A DNA stretch of 64,000 nucleotides from Sphingobium abikonense NBRC 16140 (GCF_001598335.1 NZ_BCYT01000003.1:62001-126000), one strand, 5' to 3'. Shown: positions 18,756 through 28,369, counted from the stretch's first letter. The notes: generated by a model from the letters alone, not told the origin. Translations and numbers: made by a program.

Positions 18756-21067
18756 GAAACCACCAGTTCGACGTAAGTTGGTACCGAAATCATTGCCTTC
18801 AAGTCGCCGGGCAGAGAGAGCATCAAGCTGATTCGATACGCTCCTGGCGCCACTCCTTGGAGATCAGCCTTCAATGCGAAACCGCACCACAGCGAGCTTT
18901 CAGTAAGGTTAAGCGAGCCTATAATGTCTTCCCGAGGTTCGCGATCATAGATCGTCGCGAAATACGAAAGCCCCTTAGTCTCCGTAGATTCCAGGCAAGC
19001 GAACACGGGCAGAGATGGACTTAGGGCAATGGCAGGCGCGTTAATCCACCCTCTAAGTGAAAGATTTTGTTGTTTTGAAAGCAACAGGATTCGCGTGTCA
19101 TGGCCCGGACGACCGTTGACGCTGTCGAGCCAAACTCTGTCGCCCCGCTCTCCCTTCTCACTCCTGTACCACTGGCTATTGACTTGGACGAACGGAGAAG
19201 CGCGATCGCCGATGGCCCCCTCATAATTCTTGATAATGCGTTGGAGTTGATGGTTGGCGTTCCACATCTTTTCAACAAGGATTTTCACATCGGCGGCGCG
19301 GACCGGTCCGATCTGCTCGTTACCTGTGGTCATATCGAGTGCAGCCATCACCCCGCGATCATGACTAAGCGCGGTTCGCACTGCGCCAAGAAATCCATGA
19401 GCATGCTTGGCGTCGGGCTCAAGGTGAGCGCCCTCCGCCCATTCGTTCCAAGCGTTGATGAAAACGAACCGAGACTCCGGCGGGAGATTTGTCCGGGCTT
19501 GTGCACAGAGGTAACTCAACCAGGTTTCGAATAACTCAGGCGATGAATAGGCAAATATGTTGCCGTCCTTGCCTTTGCGGCTGGTGTTGTCCCACGAGGG
19601 CATCGCGCAACGAAACTGCATGTAATCAGCAGCAGGTCGAGCTATCTCCGAGCGGACAACCTCACGGTAGTCATATATCTTGCCCCGATATTCGGGATCC
19701 AATTCCTTGATCTTGGAATTGATTTCGGGGGAGACGACGCCGTGGGGGGGGAACTGGCAACTACTGTTGCACCCATATGAGTTTGGATCATTTAGGCCGA
19801 AGCTTTCCACCATACTGACATGCAAGTCAGGAAAACCATGAGACCGTACAATCTGTCGCCAGCGGGCAATCGTGCTCAACGGATTCTGGAGCAACGAAAT
19901 GCGATATACCAGCAGCAGCGGAGCGCCGTCGATCTTGATGTATTTTTCCGATTTGAAATAGTCTATGCACGAATTAATGAAGTCGACATCATCCTCTTCG
20001 ACATGCCGCTGCGCCATCAATACGTCAGATTCGGAGCCGTCCCAACGGCGCGACCAGTTTTCATTGGCCCAGCACAAGCAAAAATCGAGATCCAAATTCT
20101 GCTCGACATGCCGATCAATCGGCATTGTCATCAGTTTTTTTCCAGAAAACCAATAATAATAATAGCAAAAGCCCTGAATTCCATAGCGCTTCGCTAGGTC
20201 GATCTGTTGCCGCTGGACGTCTTCTACGCGCAAATCGTAATAACCGAAATCGGCCGGCACATGCGGTTGGTGGTGCTCAGAGAAAAAGCTCTTCGCGCCA
20301 ACTACATTGGTCCACTCGGTAAAGCCTTCTCCCCACCACTCGTTATTCTCCGGAAACGGATGAAATTGCGGAAGATAGAAGGCGATCGGCTTCACGGCAT
20401 CTGCATCAGCTTCATAAACTGACGGCCCTGAAATCAACTGATCCCGGACTCTAATATATTCATTGCGCAAGCGTGTGCCGACAATTGCGTCCAAAATCGG
20501 TAGCAACGTACTGACACTGATTTTCTCTGACCGAACTTTATTGCTGAATGGCAATGCTATGTCGCTATCGGCGATCTTTACTGCAACGATGTTTTCGATA
20601 GGCTGCTCGGCCTTATCCAGCGCCTTCAGAGCATCAAAAATACGCGTTGCTGCTTCGGAACTGATCGCCTGAGCACTGACTTGGAAGCCTGCTTTTATCG
20701 GTAGGCCAATAATCTGGTCAATGTCGACCCTACCGTAGCGACTAGTTGTCGTTGTTACATGGATGCCGCAGATGTATATATCCAGGCTCACGGGAACCAT
20801 CACGTTTTTTGTCGAGAACACCCAACCGCGAATATTCCACTCCGAGAATCCATCGACGCAACCTCGCCAAGCAGGCGCAGCTTCGAGATTCTTGAGGTCT
20901 TGAAGAGGCGATATCTTAGCCGGTTTAGGGACTGAAGAGGCGGGAACCATCGGTGGCTCAATTGCATCGGACTGTTGCCGGGGATGCCCCTTGAGTGCGT
21001 CATGCGGCGAAGCATCTTTCTTCGATACCGCCGCGTCTTTAACCGAATCGCCTTGATCTGAATGCAC
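18752..21067 (-). CDS. GH99-like WbsX-type protein, 771 aa
   Basis: A large cytoplasmic-type protein. The first 230 residues are not recognised. A WbsX/GH99-like TIM barrel then starts at KPIAFYLPQFHPFPENNEWWGEGFTEWTNV and runs through GIQGFCYYYYWFSGKKLM, CLCWANENWSRRWDG and FVFINAWNEWAEGAHLEPD. A further C-terminal beta-rich region ends at TYVELVVS. WbsX proteins are encoded in O-antigen and capsule loci, with roles as glycosyltransferases or hydrolases still debated. It is the first gene of a three-gene leftward unit (WbsX, GT2, sulfotransferase) inside the prophage, which implies surface-glycan change in lysogens. No signal peptide is seen. Confidence 0.85.
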   Translation of the reverse strand: MHSDQGDSVKDAAVSKKDASPHDALKGHPRQQSDAIEPPMVPASSVPKPAKISPLQDLKNLEAAPAWRGCVDGFSEWNIRGWVFSTKNVMVPVSLDIYICGIHVTTTTSRYGRVDIDQIIGLPIKAGFQVSAQAISSEAATRIFDALKALDKAEQPIENIVAVKIADSDIALPFSNKVRSEKISVSTLLPILDAIVGTRLRNEYIRVRDQLISGPSVYEADADAVKPIAFYLPQFHPFPENNEWWGEGFTEWTNVVGAKSFFSEHHQPHVPADFGYYDLRVEDVQRQQIDLAKRYGIQGFCYYYYWFSGKKLMTMPIDRHVEQNLDLDFCLCWANENWSRRWDGSESDVLMAQRHVEEDDVDFINSCIDYFKSEKYIKIDGAPLLLVYRISLLQNPLSTIARWRQIVRSHGFPDLHVSMVESFGLNDPNSYGCNSSCQFPPHGVVSPEINSKIKELDPEYRGKIYDYREVVRSEIARPAADYMQFRCAMPSWDNTSRKGKDGNIFAYSSPELFETWLSYLCAQARTNLPPESRFVFINAWNEWAEGAHLEPDAKHAHGFLGAVRTALSHDRGVMAALDMTTGNEQIGPVRAADVKILVEKMWNANHQLQRIIKNYEGAIGDRASPFVQVNSQWYRSEKGERGDRVWLDSVNGRPGHDTRILLLSKQQNLSLRGWINAPAIALSPSLPVFACLESTETKGLSYFATIYDREPREDIIGSLNLTESSLWCGFALKADLQGVAPGAYRISLMLSLPGDLKAMISVPTYVELVVS

Positions 21068-21185
21068 TTTTTACAACCCCCAATGCTACCGACAGCACGC
21101 ATTAAAACTGAAGCCCTAACCGATGCAATCATTTGTTGAGGCCCAAGTTAGACTCCGTTTGGCGGGCCTGTTGCGCTGATAGGCA

Positions 21186-21252
21186 GTTGCGGTGAACGCA
21201 ATTTTCGTCGCTAGCCCGTTGCAGCACGGCCATCTCCGCTCCGGGAGTTCGG
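21186..21252 (+). repeat. Imperfect direct repeat, copy A (left of dam)
   Basis: About 67 bp, roughly 75-80 percent identical to 22318-22387. Shared blocks include TCGTCG, CGTTGCAGC and CCGCT. Copy A lies downstream of dam and copy B directly downstream of the portal gene, so they bracket dam. The rest of 21068-21447 shows no convincing gene. Confidence 0.5.
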
Positions 21253-21447
21253 ACAATCGTCAAGACAATGCTGCACAAGTGGTCTGACCGCGAACCGCTG
21301 CCGCCGCCCCGAAAGTGGCGGGGTCGTGATCGCCATCTGCATTGCGGTCGGTGCATTGATGGCCGGCGATATGCTGAGGCGCTTATCGGATATCCTCTGA
21401 CTTTTCGGGTCGTATCGGGCCGGCACCGCAGCACCGGCCCTGCCCAC

Positions 21448-22248
21448 TCACGGCAGCACAAAATTGCTGACGATCAGTTCCGTCACTGGTTTGGCCTGAC
21501 CGCCGATCGTATAGGTGGTGGGCACATCCGCGACATTGAACCGGGAGAACGTCGCCCGCGCGCCATCGGTCGCGTTGATCGACAGCAGGAACTTGCCCTT
21601 GATGCCCGCCAGCTGGTCGGCCAGCTGCTCGAAGTCGCCGCGCGAAAACACGTCCTGGCCATAGTCGCTTTCGCAGCCCCAATAGGGCGGATCGAGGTAG
21701 AAGAGCGCGCCCGCATGGTCATAGCGGCGGATGAACTCGCCATAGCCCAGCTGCTCGATGACGACACCGGCAAGCCGCTCATGGATATCGGCCAGCATCG
21801 GCTCCAGCTTGGTGATGTTGAACAGCGACGGCCCCTCTCGTCGGATGCCGAAGTTCCGGCCCTCAACTTTTCCGCCAAATGCCAGCTTCTGCAAATAGAG
21901 GAACCGCGCCGCGCGCTGCAAGTCGGTCAGCCGATCGGCGGGCAAGGCGCGCAACCGTTCGAACTCTGACCGGCTCGACAACCGCCAGCGCAGCATGTCG
22001 ATGAAATAGGGATAATGCTCCTGGAGCACGCGGAAGAAATTGGCCACATCGCCGCTGACATCGTTGATCGCCTCGGCCCTGGGCCGTTCCTTCCGCCGCA
22101 GGAAGATGCCGCCCATGCCGACGAACGGTTCGGCATAGCTGTCATGCGGCACGCGCCCGATGATCGACACCAGGCGCGATGCCAGATTGCGCTTGCCGCC
22201 GATGTAAGCGGCGGCGGGGGAAACGGGGCGAATTTTTTCGAGTGACAT
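21448..22248 (-). CDS. DNA adenine methyltransferase (Dam/D12 class)
   Basis: 266 residues with the D12-class N6-adenine methyltransferase motifs. AAAYIGGKRNLA near residue 13 is motif X/I, the AdoMet contact. ESYAEPFVGMGGIFLRR-like SYAEPFVGMGGIF is motif I. ALFYLDPPYWGCESDYGQD carries the catalytic DPPY. The protein methylates adenine in a short target site, possibly GATC. No restriction gene is nearby, so it is a solitary phage methylase that may protect phage DNA or affect packaging or regulation. It sits downstream of and parallel to the portal gene, in the leftward late unit. Confidence 0.9.
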   Translation of the reverse strand: MSLEKIRPVSPAAAYIGGKRNLASRLVSIIGRVPHDSYAEPFVGMGGIFLRRKERPRAEAINDVSGDVANFFRVLQEHYPYFIDMLRWRLSSRSEFERLRALPADRLTDLQRAARFLYLQKLAFGGKVEGRNFGIRREGPSLFNITKLEPMLADIHERLAGVVIEQLGYGEFIRRYDHAGALFYLDPPYWGCESDYGQDVFSRGDFEQLADQLAGIKGKFLLSINATDGARATFSRFNVADVPTTYTIGGQAKPVTELIVSNFVLP

Positions 22249-22317
22249 GTAGGATTTTAGCTCACAGATGAACCACCGCCCTGGTGTCAGGGGCGGGGCG
22301 GCCAGGGTGGCCGGTTG

Positions 22318-22387
22318 GTTGTGGCGAGCGCGATTCTCGTCGGTGGCCGCGTTGCAGCGCGGTCATCCCCGCTCTTGGGGAATTCGG
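22318..22387 (+). repeat. Imperfect direct repeat, copy B (right of dam)
   Basis: Partner of 21186-21252 (see that entry). It abuts the portal stop codon at 22388, so it occupies the intergenic space between portal and dam. Confidence 0.5.
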
Positions 22388-23437
22388 CTATTCGGGCGAG
22401 GCTTTCTCGCGCTTGCGGAAGCGGACGGCCTCTAAACCCAGCTGGTCGTTCAGTTCGAGGAACACGCTCTGCAACGGCTCGATCTCCAGTTCGAAGAAGG
22501 CGTCGGTCGCCTTGCTCACATCGCCGAACCCGCCCGCGTTCGCCGGCACGATGCCCAGCAGCTGGGGCGGCACGCGGTGCGCGGCCAGCACGTCATCGCG
22601 CGTCGTGTTCTTGATGCCGACAAATTCATCCTTGGCGCCCACCTCGGCGATCGGCTTCAATTGGATGCCGCTTTCCTTGCCGCTGGGCGAATGGACGAAC
22701 AGGTTGCGGAAATTGCCCGGCCCCTTCGACCGCTTGAGCGCATCGCGCATCGCGTCGACATCGCCATCAGCAAATTCGCCGGTGGCATAGAGGATGTAGC
22801 CGGCATGGCTGCCATTCTCATAGTAGCGGCGACGGAACAGGGTCGCATTCTCGTTGAGCAGCGCGGATTGCAGGGCCGACAGATATTCGGGCAGGCCATA
22901 GATTTCCTGATTGATATCGGGCGCCAGCAGATGATGGACCGTGCCCGCCTCGAACTCGACTTCGTTGCGATAGCCCGGCACCCACCAGAAGCTGCCCGGC
23001 GCGACCCCGCGCCGCGTATATTTGGCCAGCACATGATCGAGCCGCATCACCCCGCCCAGGCGGTTGCGCACCGCCTGCACATAGCAATTGCCCAGAACCA
23101 GATAGTCCTGCACCATGCCCGCGAAAGCCTTGCGCGACAGCACGGCCGAAGGCTCCAGGCTGGCGGCCAGCATGTTGCGCTTGAGGATGATGGCGCTCGA
23201 ATGATGCGGCGACGCGCGATAGGTGCGCGCCAGTCCGTCGAGCGAGATCGGCGGCTCATACCAGCGCTGGTTGTGATAGCATTCCAGCATGTCCAGCATG
23301 GTGGCCCGGCTGTTGACCGGTTCGGGATCCCCGAAGGTGAAGGCGGTGACACCGCGATTGTCATTGGCCGCGACGATTGCGCCGCGCGCCGCCTCGGCCG
23401 ATTCACGGCGGTTCATCCTGCGCGCGCGCTTGCTCAT
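22388..23437 (-). CDS. Phage portal protein (P2 gpQ type)
   Basis: 349 residues, close to the 344 of P2 gpQ. Typical segments are YEPPISLDGLARTYRASPHHSSAI, LVLGNCYVQAVRNRLGGV, HHLLAPDINQEIYGLPEYLSALQSALLNENATLFRRRYYENGSHAGYILY and the C-terminal HRVPPQLLGIVP. Twelve copies form the ring through which DNA enters and leaves the head. The start overlaps the terminase stop by four bases (ATGA), as in P2 Q-P arrangements. Confidence 0.95.
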   Translation of the reverse strand: MSKRARRMNRRESAEAARGAIVAANDNRGVTAFTFGDPEPVNSRATMLDMLECYHNQRWYEPPISLDGLARTYRASPHHSSAIILKRNMLAASLEPSAVLSRKAFAGMVQDYLVLGNCYVQAVRNRLGGVMRLDHVLAKYTRRGVAPGSFWWVPGYRNEVEFEAGTVHHLLAPDINQEIYGLPEYLSALQSALLNENATLFRRRYYENGSHAGYILYATGEFADGDVDAMRDALKRSKGPGNFRNLFVHSPSGKESGIQLKPIAEVGAKDEFVGIKNTTRDDVLAAHRVPPQLLGIVPANAGGFGDVSKATDAFFELEIEPLQSVFLELNDQLGLEAVRFRKREKASPE

Positions 23438-25287
23438 TCCAATACCTCCATCGTGCCCTTGGGCTTTTCCTTGCCGTCGAGCGGCTCGTTCATCAGGATG
23501 TGCATCGTCGCCCAGGCGAGGTCTGCGTGGCCGTCATCACCGCCACGCCCCGCCTTGAAGGTGACGTTCCGCCCGCTGGTGGTCAGGGTCTTCTTGATCG
23601 ACACGAAGGCCGAAACGATGTCGAGCATCCCGGCATCGAAGGCGATGCGGCCCCGGCGCACGACATTCTGCGCCTTCATGATCATCTGGGCCTTGAGTTC
23701 GAGCGAATATTCGATCTTCGCCACGGTGCAGCCGGGCATGGCGCCGACCTTGGCCAGCAGCTGATACACGCCCGCGCCCACGCCCTTGGCGTCGATGCCC
23801 AGATAGGTGCAGTGGTAGCGGCTCAGGATCGCCTTGATGAATTCGGCCTGCTGTTCGAAATCGAGGCCGCGCAGCTGGTGGCGCTCAAGGATGCGGAACG
23901 GGCCGCCTTCGATCAGCGGCGGCGCGGCGATCACCAGCGCGGCATTGTCGCCCGTCTCGCTTTCCTGCGGGTCATAGCCGGCCCACACATTGCGCTCGCC
24001 ATAGGGGCGCGACGCCTCGGGATCGAAGTCCAGCCATTCGACCAGGCTGTCACAGCCGCACCGGATCAGATCGTTGAATTTGAAGGCCGACAGGCTGTCG
24101 TCCACGAAATCGCACATGAACAGGTTGGCGAATTCGTCGGGCGCATATTCGTCTTCCAGTTCCTCGATATCGAACAGGTCGCACCCGCCCGCCTCTGCGT
24201 CGCGGATGTTGACGATGTTGCGCCAGATGCGATCCGGGCCGACGCTGCCGATCGCCAGCGCCGCATGGCTGACATCGATCTTGATCTGGTCGGCCTTCTT
24301 GCGCCGGCGGTTGCGCCTGTCGCCAGTCCAGTAGGGATAGGCGGGATGCGCGACGCTGCTGGGCGTGGAAAAGTAGGTTTTGCGCCACTTCTTGTGCGTC
24401 GCCATGCCCGAGGCGACCTTGTTCAGTTCCTCGAACGAATGGACCCAGAAAAATTCGTCGAAATAGAAATTGCCGTGGCGGCCCTGGGCGGTGCGGAAAT
24501 TGGTGCCCAGAAAATGCAGTTCGGCCGCAGCCTCTTCCTCTGGGCGCAAATCCGACGTGATCAGCATCGGATCGCCGGTCAGCGCCACGCCCACCAGCTT
24601 GGCGAAGCTGACAATATAGGACCGAAACTGATGCGCCTGCGCCTTGGAGGCGGACAGGAATATCTGGTTTCGCCCGGTCTCGATCGCGTCGATCAGCGCC
24701 TCGAACGCGAAATAATAGGTCGCACCGATCTGGCGCGACTTGAGGATCATGCGGGTGCGCTGATCCTTCGCCTGCCACCAGCGGTGCTGATAATCATACA
24801 GGCCGTCGAGGAAGAGGCGCTTGAGTTCGGCGGCCTGATCGGCGGTGAAATGATTCTTCCTCGCCTTCTTGCGCGGCCCAGCGTTGCGGTTGGCGACCTT
24901 GTCGTTCAGGTCGCCGGCATGGCCACCCGGCGCCTCATAGCGGCGGACCTTGGCCAGGCTTTCGATCGAGCGGTTGAGCGCTTCGATCTCGACATAATCG
25001 GCGCTGGTCTTCTTTTCCTTCGCGACCAGCGTCAGCAGGCGGATTTCAATACCGTCCTCGACCTTCCGGATCGATGGCGCATCATCCCATCGGTCGCGCT
25101 GCTTCCATGCCTCGATCGTCGCGCGCGGGATCGGCCCGCCCTTGTCGTTCACCACGCCATGCAGCGCGAACTCGTCGGCGATCTGCGTCACGCCCCATCC
25201 GCGCCAGTAGAGGCTGCGCGCATGGCGGCGCGGGTCGAACTGCCACAGGACAGACGGCGCGCCGGGGAGGATCGGTTGCTGGGTCAT
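23434..25287 (-). CDS. Terminase, large (ATPase) subunit (P2 gpP type)
   Basis: 617 residues. The N-terminal HTH-like ARSLYWRGWGVTQIADEFALHG and WKQRDRWDDAPS are typical of gpP. The ATPase part has MILKSRQIGATYYFAFEAL (adapted Walker A) and NFYFDEFFWVHSFEELNK (Walker B, catalytic Glu). A C-terminal nuclease-type region contains AGYDPQESETGDNAALV and YLGIDAKGVGAGVYQLL with acidic residues. It drives DNA into the prohead. Transcription starts leftward from the late promoter site at 25333, 46 bases from the ATG. Confidence 0.95.
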   Translation of the reverse strand: MTQQPILPGAPSVLWQFDPRRHARSLYWRGWGVTQIADEFALHGVVNDKGGPIPRATIEAWKQRDRWDDAPSIRKVEDGIEIRLLTLVAKEKKTSADYVEIEALNRSIESLAKVRRYEAPGGHAGDLNDKVANRNAGPRKKARKNHFTADQAAELKRLFLDGLYDYQHRWWQAKDQRTRMILKSRQIGATYYFAFEALIDAIETGRNQIFLSASKAQAHQFRSYIVSFAKLVGVALTGDPMLITSDLRPEEEAAAELHFLGTNFRTAQGRHGNFYFDEFFWVHSFEELNKVASGMATHKKWRKTYFSTPSSVAHPAYPYWTGDRRNRRRKKADQIKIDVSHAALAIGSVGPDRIWRNIVNIRDAEAGGCDLFDIEELEDEYAPDEFANLFMCDFVDDSLSAFKFNDLIRCGCDSLVEWLDFDPEASRPYGERNVWAGYDPQESETGDNAALVIAAPPLIEGGPFRILERHQLRGLDFEQQAEFIKAILSRYHCTYLGIDAKGVGAGVYQLLAKVGAMPGCTVAKIEYSLELKAQMIMKAQNVVRRGRIAFDAGMLDIVSAFVSIKKTLTTSGRNVTFKAGRGGDDGHADLAWATMHILMNEPLDGKEKPKGTMEVLE

Positions 25288-25332
25288 CGCGGCGGACCAT
25301 GCCGCGCGGATCAGCCGCTAATCACCGTGGTC

Positions 25333-25358
25333 CATTTGGATAGCCGCCTGTCCAAATG
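25333..25358. promoter_or_regulatory. Late-promoter dyad, copy 1 (divergent terminase / scaffold)
   Basis: CATTTGGA-N10-TCCAAATG, with 8-bp perfectly complementary arms. The full 26 bp, including the non-symmetric centre TAGCCGCCTG and a following CAGG, recur exactly at 34297 and 42178. It lies between the divergent terminase (-) and scaffold (+) genes, the position of the paired Pp/Po late promoters of P2. In P2 an Ogr-bound dyad is centred near -55. Confidence 0.8.
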
Positions 25359-25449
25359 CAGGGGCTTGAGGCTGGCCCGGCATCGGTCCCTTTCTGCCTT
25401 CCTGTCATCAGGGGCGCGCCGCCCCGCAACCACGGGAACCGGACCGATC

Positions 25450-26259
25450 ATGGCCAAGAGCAAGTTTTTCCGCGTCGGCGTCGAGGGCGCCACTGTCGAT
25501 GGTCGCGTGATCCAGCGTGAATGGCTGGAGCAGATGGCCGCCAATTATGACCCGGCGACCTACACCGCGCGCATCAACTGCGAACATATTGCCGGCTACA
25601 GTCCCGACAAGCCGTTCAACGCCTATGGCTCGGTCCTGTCGCTCAAGACCGAAGAGGTCGAACTGACGCTCGCCGGCGAAAAGAAGACGCTGCTCGGTCT
25701 CTATGCCGAAATCGACGCCAATGATCAGCTGCTCACCATCAACAAGGCCGGGCAGAAGCTGTTCACCAGCATGGAAATTCACCCGGATTTCGCCGGCGCC
25801 GGCGAAGCCTATCTGGTCGGCCTGGCCGTCACTGACAGCCCGGCGTCGCTCGGCACCGAAGCGCTCAAATTCGCGGCGCAGTCGCGCAGCAACATCTTCT
25901 CGACCGCTTACGAAACCGCGATCGAACTGGAGCCGGCCACCGACAGCGCCACCATCGCCGAAGGCGTGAAGACGGGGCTGATGAGCGCCTTCACCAGCCT
26001 GTTCGCCAAGGAAAAGCCCAAGGACGAACCGGCGCAGACGCCGCCCCCGGCCAATGACAATGGTTTCGACATGACCAAATTCGCCGCGATCATGGGCGAC
26101 CAGATCGCGGCGGCGGTGAAGCCCGCCAATGATGCCGTCGCCGCGCTCAGCAGCCGCTTCGACGCGATGGAGGCGCGGCTCAAGGGCGAGGAAAAGCCCG
26201 GCACCTTCAAGCGCGCGCCTGCCACCGGCGGCAAGGCTGCGATCGTCACCGACTGCTGA
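25450..26259 (+). CDS. Capsid scaffolding protein/protease (P2 gpO type)
   Basis: 269 residues from the ATG at 25450, after GGGAACCGG. The N-terminal protease domain begins MAKSKFFRVGVEGATVDGRVIQREWLEQMA. Asp17, His46 (INCEHIAGY) and Ser107 (LFTSMEIHP) fall where the gpO Asp/His/Ser triad is expected. The C-terminal third is a charged helical scaffold (MTKFAAIMGDQIAAAVKPANDAVAALSSRFDAMEARL). The protein shapes the prohead and cleaves capsid, portal-associated and scaffold proteins. It is the first gene of the rightward capsid-lysis-tail-completion unit. Confidence 0.92.
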   Translation: MAKSKFFRVGVEGATVDGRVIQREWLEQMAANYDPATYTARINCEHIAGYSPDKPFNAYGSVLSLKTEEVELTLAGEKKTLLGLYAEIDANDQLLTINKAGQKLFTSMEIHPDFAGAGEAYLVGLAVTDSPASLGTEALKFAAQSRSNIFSTAYETAIELEPATDSATIAEGVKTGLMSAFTSLFAKEKPKDEPAQTPPPANDNGFDMTKFAAIMGDQIAAAVKPANDAVAALSSRFDAMEARLKGEEKPGTFKRAPATGGKAAIVTDC

Positions 26260-26316
26260 TCCGTCCCCAGACCCCTCCGACCACACCGGCGCCCGCCCCC
26301 GCACTCAGGAGTCCCC

Positions 26317-27408
26317 ATGCGTAAAGAAACCCGCATCGCCTTTGCCGCCTATGTCAGCCAGATCGCGCTGCTCAATGGCGTCGAGGCCGCCGAAGTCACG
26401 TCGACCAAGTTCACCGTCGCGCCCAATGTCGAACAGAAACTGGAAGAGAAAATCCAGGAGTCGAGCGACTTCCTGAGTTCGGTCAGCGTCGTCATGGTCC
26501 CCAGCCAGACCGGCGCCAAGGTCGGCGTCGGCGCCACCCGCCCGATCGCGAGCCGCACCAACACCGCCGCCGGCAACCGCCGCACCCCCACCGATCCGAC
26601 CGATACCAGCGATGACGGCGGCTACCACTGCCGCCAGACCAACTATGACACGGCGATCAAATATGCCAAGCTCGACGCCTGGCGCCATCGCCCCGAATTC
26701 CAGACGCTGCTGCGCGACGTCATCCTGAAACAGCAGGGTCGCGACCGGATCATGATCGGCTTCAACGGCACGTCGGTCGCCGCTGCCACCGACCGCGTCG
26801 CCAATCCGTTGCTCCAGGACGTCAACGAAGGCTGGCTGCACAAGATCCGCACCCATGCGGCCGAACGCGTGCTGGACGACGGCGCCCTGACCACCGATCC
26901 CACCAAGGCGATCTATGTCGCCGCCGGTGTCGAAGTGGTCGACGGCGATCAGACCAACGTCGCCACGGCCGACGCCGACTATGCCAATCTCGACGCGCTG
27001 GCGTTCGACGCGCTCGACCTGCTCGACCCCTGGCATCGCAGCGACACCGACCTTGTCGTCATCGTCGGCTGGGCGCTGGTGAAGGACAAATATCTGAACC
27101 TGCTCCAGGGCGCGGGCGCGACCGCGACCGAGAATGAGGCCGCGCATCGCATCCTGACCCTGCCCAAGCAGCTGGCCGGCAAGCGCGCGGTCATCGTGCC
27201 CTTCTTCCCCGAAGATGCGCTGATGATCACCAGCCTCGATAATCTGGCCATCTATGTGCAGGAAGAAACCCGCCGCCGTCAGGTGAAGGACGAACCGGCG
27301 CTCGACCAGATCGAGAATTATGAGTCGGTCAACGAGGATTATGTGGTCGAGGATTATGGCCGCGCCGCCCTCGTGGAAAATATCGTGATGGGCAAGAAAC
27401 CGGCCTGA
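26317..27408 (+). CDS. Major capsid protein (P2 gpN type)
   Basis: 363 residues, near the 357 of P2 gpN. It begins MRKETRIAFAAYVSQIALLNGV and has the family segments FTVAPNVEQKLEEKIQESSDFLSSV, GFNGTSVAAATD and VNEGWLHKIRTHA. KDEPALDQIENYESVNEDYVVEDYG lies near the C-terminus. The N-terminus is likely trimmed by the gpO protease during maturation. It forms the icosahedral head shell. It is followed directly by the terminase small subunit, as in P2. Confidence 0.95.
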   Translation: MRKETRIAFAAYVSQIALLNGVEAAEVTSTKFTVAPNVEQKLEEKIQESSDFLSSVSVVMVPSQTGAKVGVGATRPIASRTNTAAGNRRTPTDPTDTSDDGGYHCRQTNYDTAIKYAKLDAWRHRPEFQTLLRDVILKQQGRDRIMIGFNGTSVAAATDRVANPLLQDVNEGWLHKIRTHAAERVLDDGALTTDPTKAIYVAAGVEVVDGDQTNVATADADYANLDALAFDALDLLDPWHRSDTDLVVIVGWALVKDKYLNLLQGAGATATENEAAHRILTLPKQLAGKRAVIVPFFPEDALMITSLDNLAIYVQEETRRRQVKDEPALDQIENYESVNEDYVVEDYGRAALVENIVMGKKPA

Positions 27409-27447
27409 TCGCGCTTCCCCAATACCTCCATCTGACAGGACACGCGC

Positions 27448-28251
27448 ATGAGCCTCGCTCGCCGCCACCGTGAACGCATCCTCGCTGCCCAGACCATCAG
27501 CGCAGCGGCTGCACCTGCACATGGAGGGGCAACCGCCCCCGCTGTTTCCCCTCTCCGGGCAGCGGGGGCGGCCAAGCCTTCCCCGGCGGACATCGCCGCC
27601 CGCCAGATCGGCCTGCGCCTGACCCATGATCTGCGGCGTCTCAAGGAAATCCGCTCGATCGACGCGAAGGTCGCGGCCAAGCGCGAAATGCTGCCCGAAT
27701 ATCGCGCCTGGGTGCAAGGGATCATCGCCGCCGATGCGGGCGTGGGCGCGGGCCTTGCCGCCGAAGTCGTCCCGACCTGCATGGTCTGGCTGATCGACGT
27801 TGGCGATTATGACGCCGCCATCACCCTTGCCGAATTCATCATGCGGCACAGGGTCGCCATGCCTTCGCGCTACCAGCGCGACGCGGCGACCATCCTGATC
27901 GAGGAAATCGCCGACGCCGCGATCAAGGCGCAGGGCGCGAACGAGAGCTTCTCGCTCGCCACGCTGGAGCAAGTAGCCGACCTGACCGGCCATCTCGACA
28001 TTCACGATCAGGTCCGCGCCAAGCTGATGAAGGCGATCGGCGTCGAGCAGCTGGACCGGGGCGCAGATATGGCCGCCAAAGAGGGCAAGCCGGTGCTGCA
28101 ACAGGCGCTGGCACGCCTGACCGAGGCCCAGCGCCTCCATGACCGCATCAGCGTCAAGGACAGAATCAAGCGGGCGGGCAAGCTGCTGGCGGCCATCCCC
28201 GCCGCCGCGCCCGACCCGAACACGGAACAGGGCGGCGACAACGCCGCCTGA
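27448..28251 (+). CDS. Terminase small subunit (P2 gpM type)
   Basis: 267 residues starting MSLARRHRERILAAQ, the basic gpM start. The Ala/Pro-rich stretch to about residue 50 looks like a linker. The conserved body follows: LRLTHDLRRLKEIRSIDAKVAAKREMLPEYRAWVQGII, PTCMVWLIDVGDYDAAITLAEFIMRHRVAMP and RYQRDAATILIEEIADAA. It recognises cos DNA and recruits the large subunit. Its place between capsid and gpL genes is canonical. Confidence 0.92.
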   Translation: MSLARRHRERILAAQTISAAAAPAHGGATAPAVSPLRAAGAAKPSPADIAARQIGLRLTHDLRRLKEIRSIDAKVAAKREMLPEYRAWVQGIIAADAGVGAGLAAEVVPTCMVWLIDVGDYDAAITLAEFIMRHRVAMPSRYQRDAATILIEEIADAAIKAQGANESFSLATLEQVADLTGHLDIHDQVRAKLMKAIGVEQLDRGADMAAKEGKPVLQQALARLTEAQRLHDRISVKDRIKRAGKLLAAIPAAAPDPNTEQGGDNAA

Positions 28252-28369
28252 CAGGCTCGCCCCCGGCGCTCAGGGGCGGATCGCGCGATGCGGGAGGCTT
28301 TCGGGCCGCAGGGCCGCATCTGACCCGATCCCCACCCCTGTAAGCCGGCGGGCCGGATTGGAAGGCACC

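Noticed and set aside
21129-21461. Short frames in the gap between the WbsX-like and dam genes
   Set aside because: None has a ribosome site or a recognisable motif. The region is better explained by the imperfect repeat and intergenic sequence.
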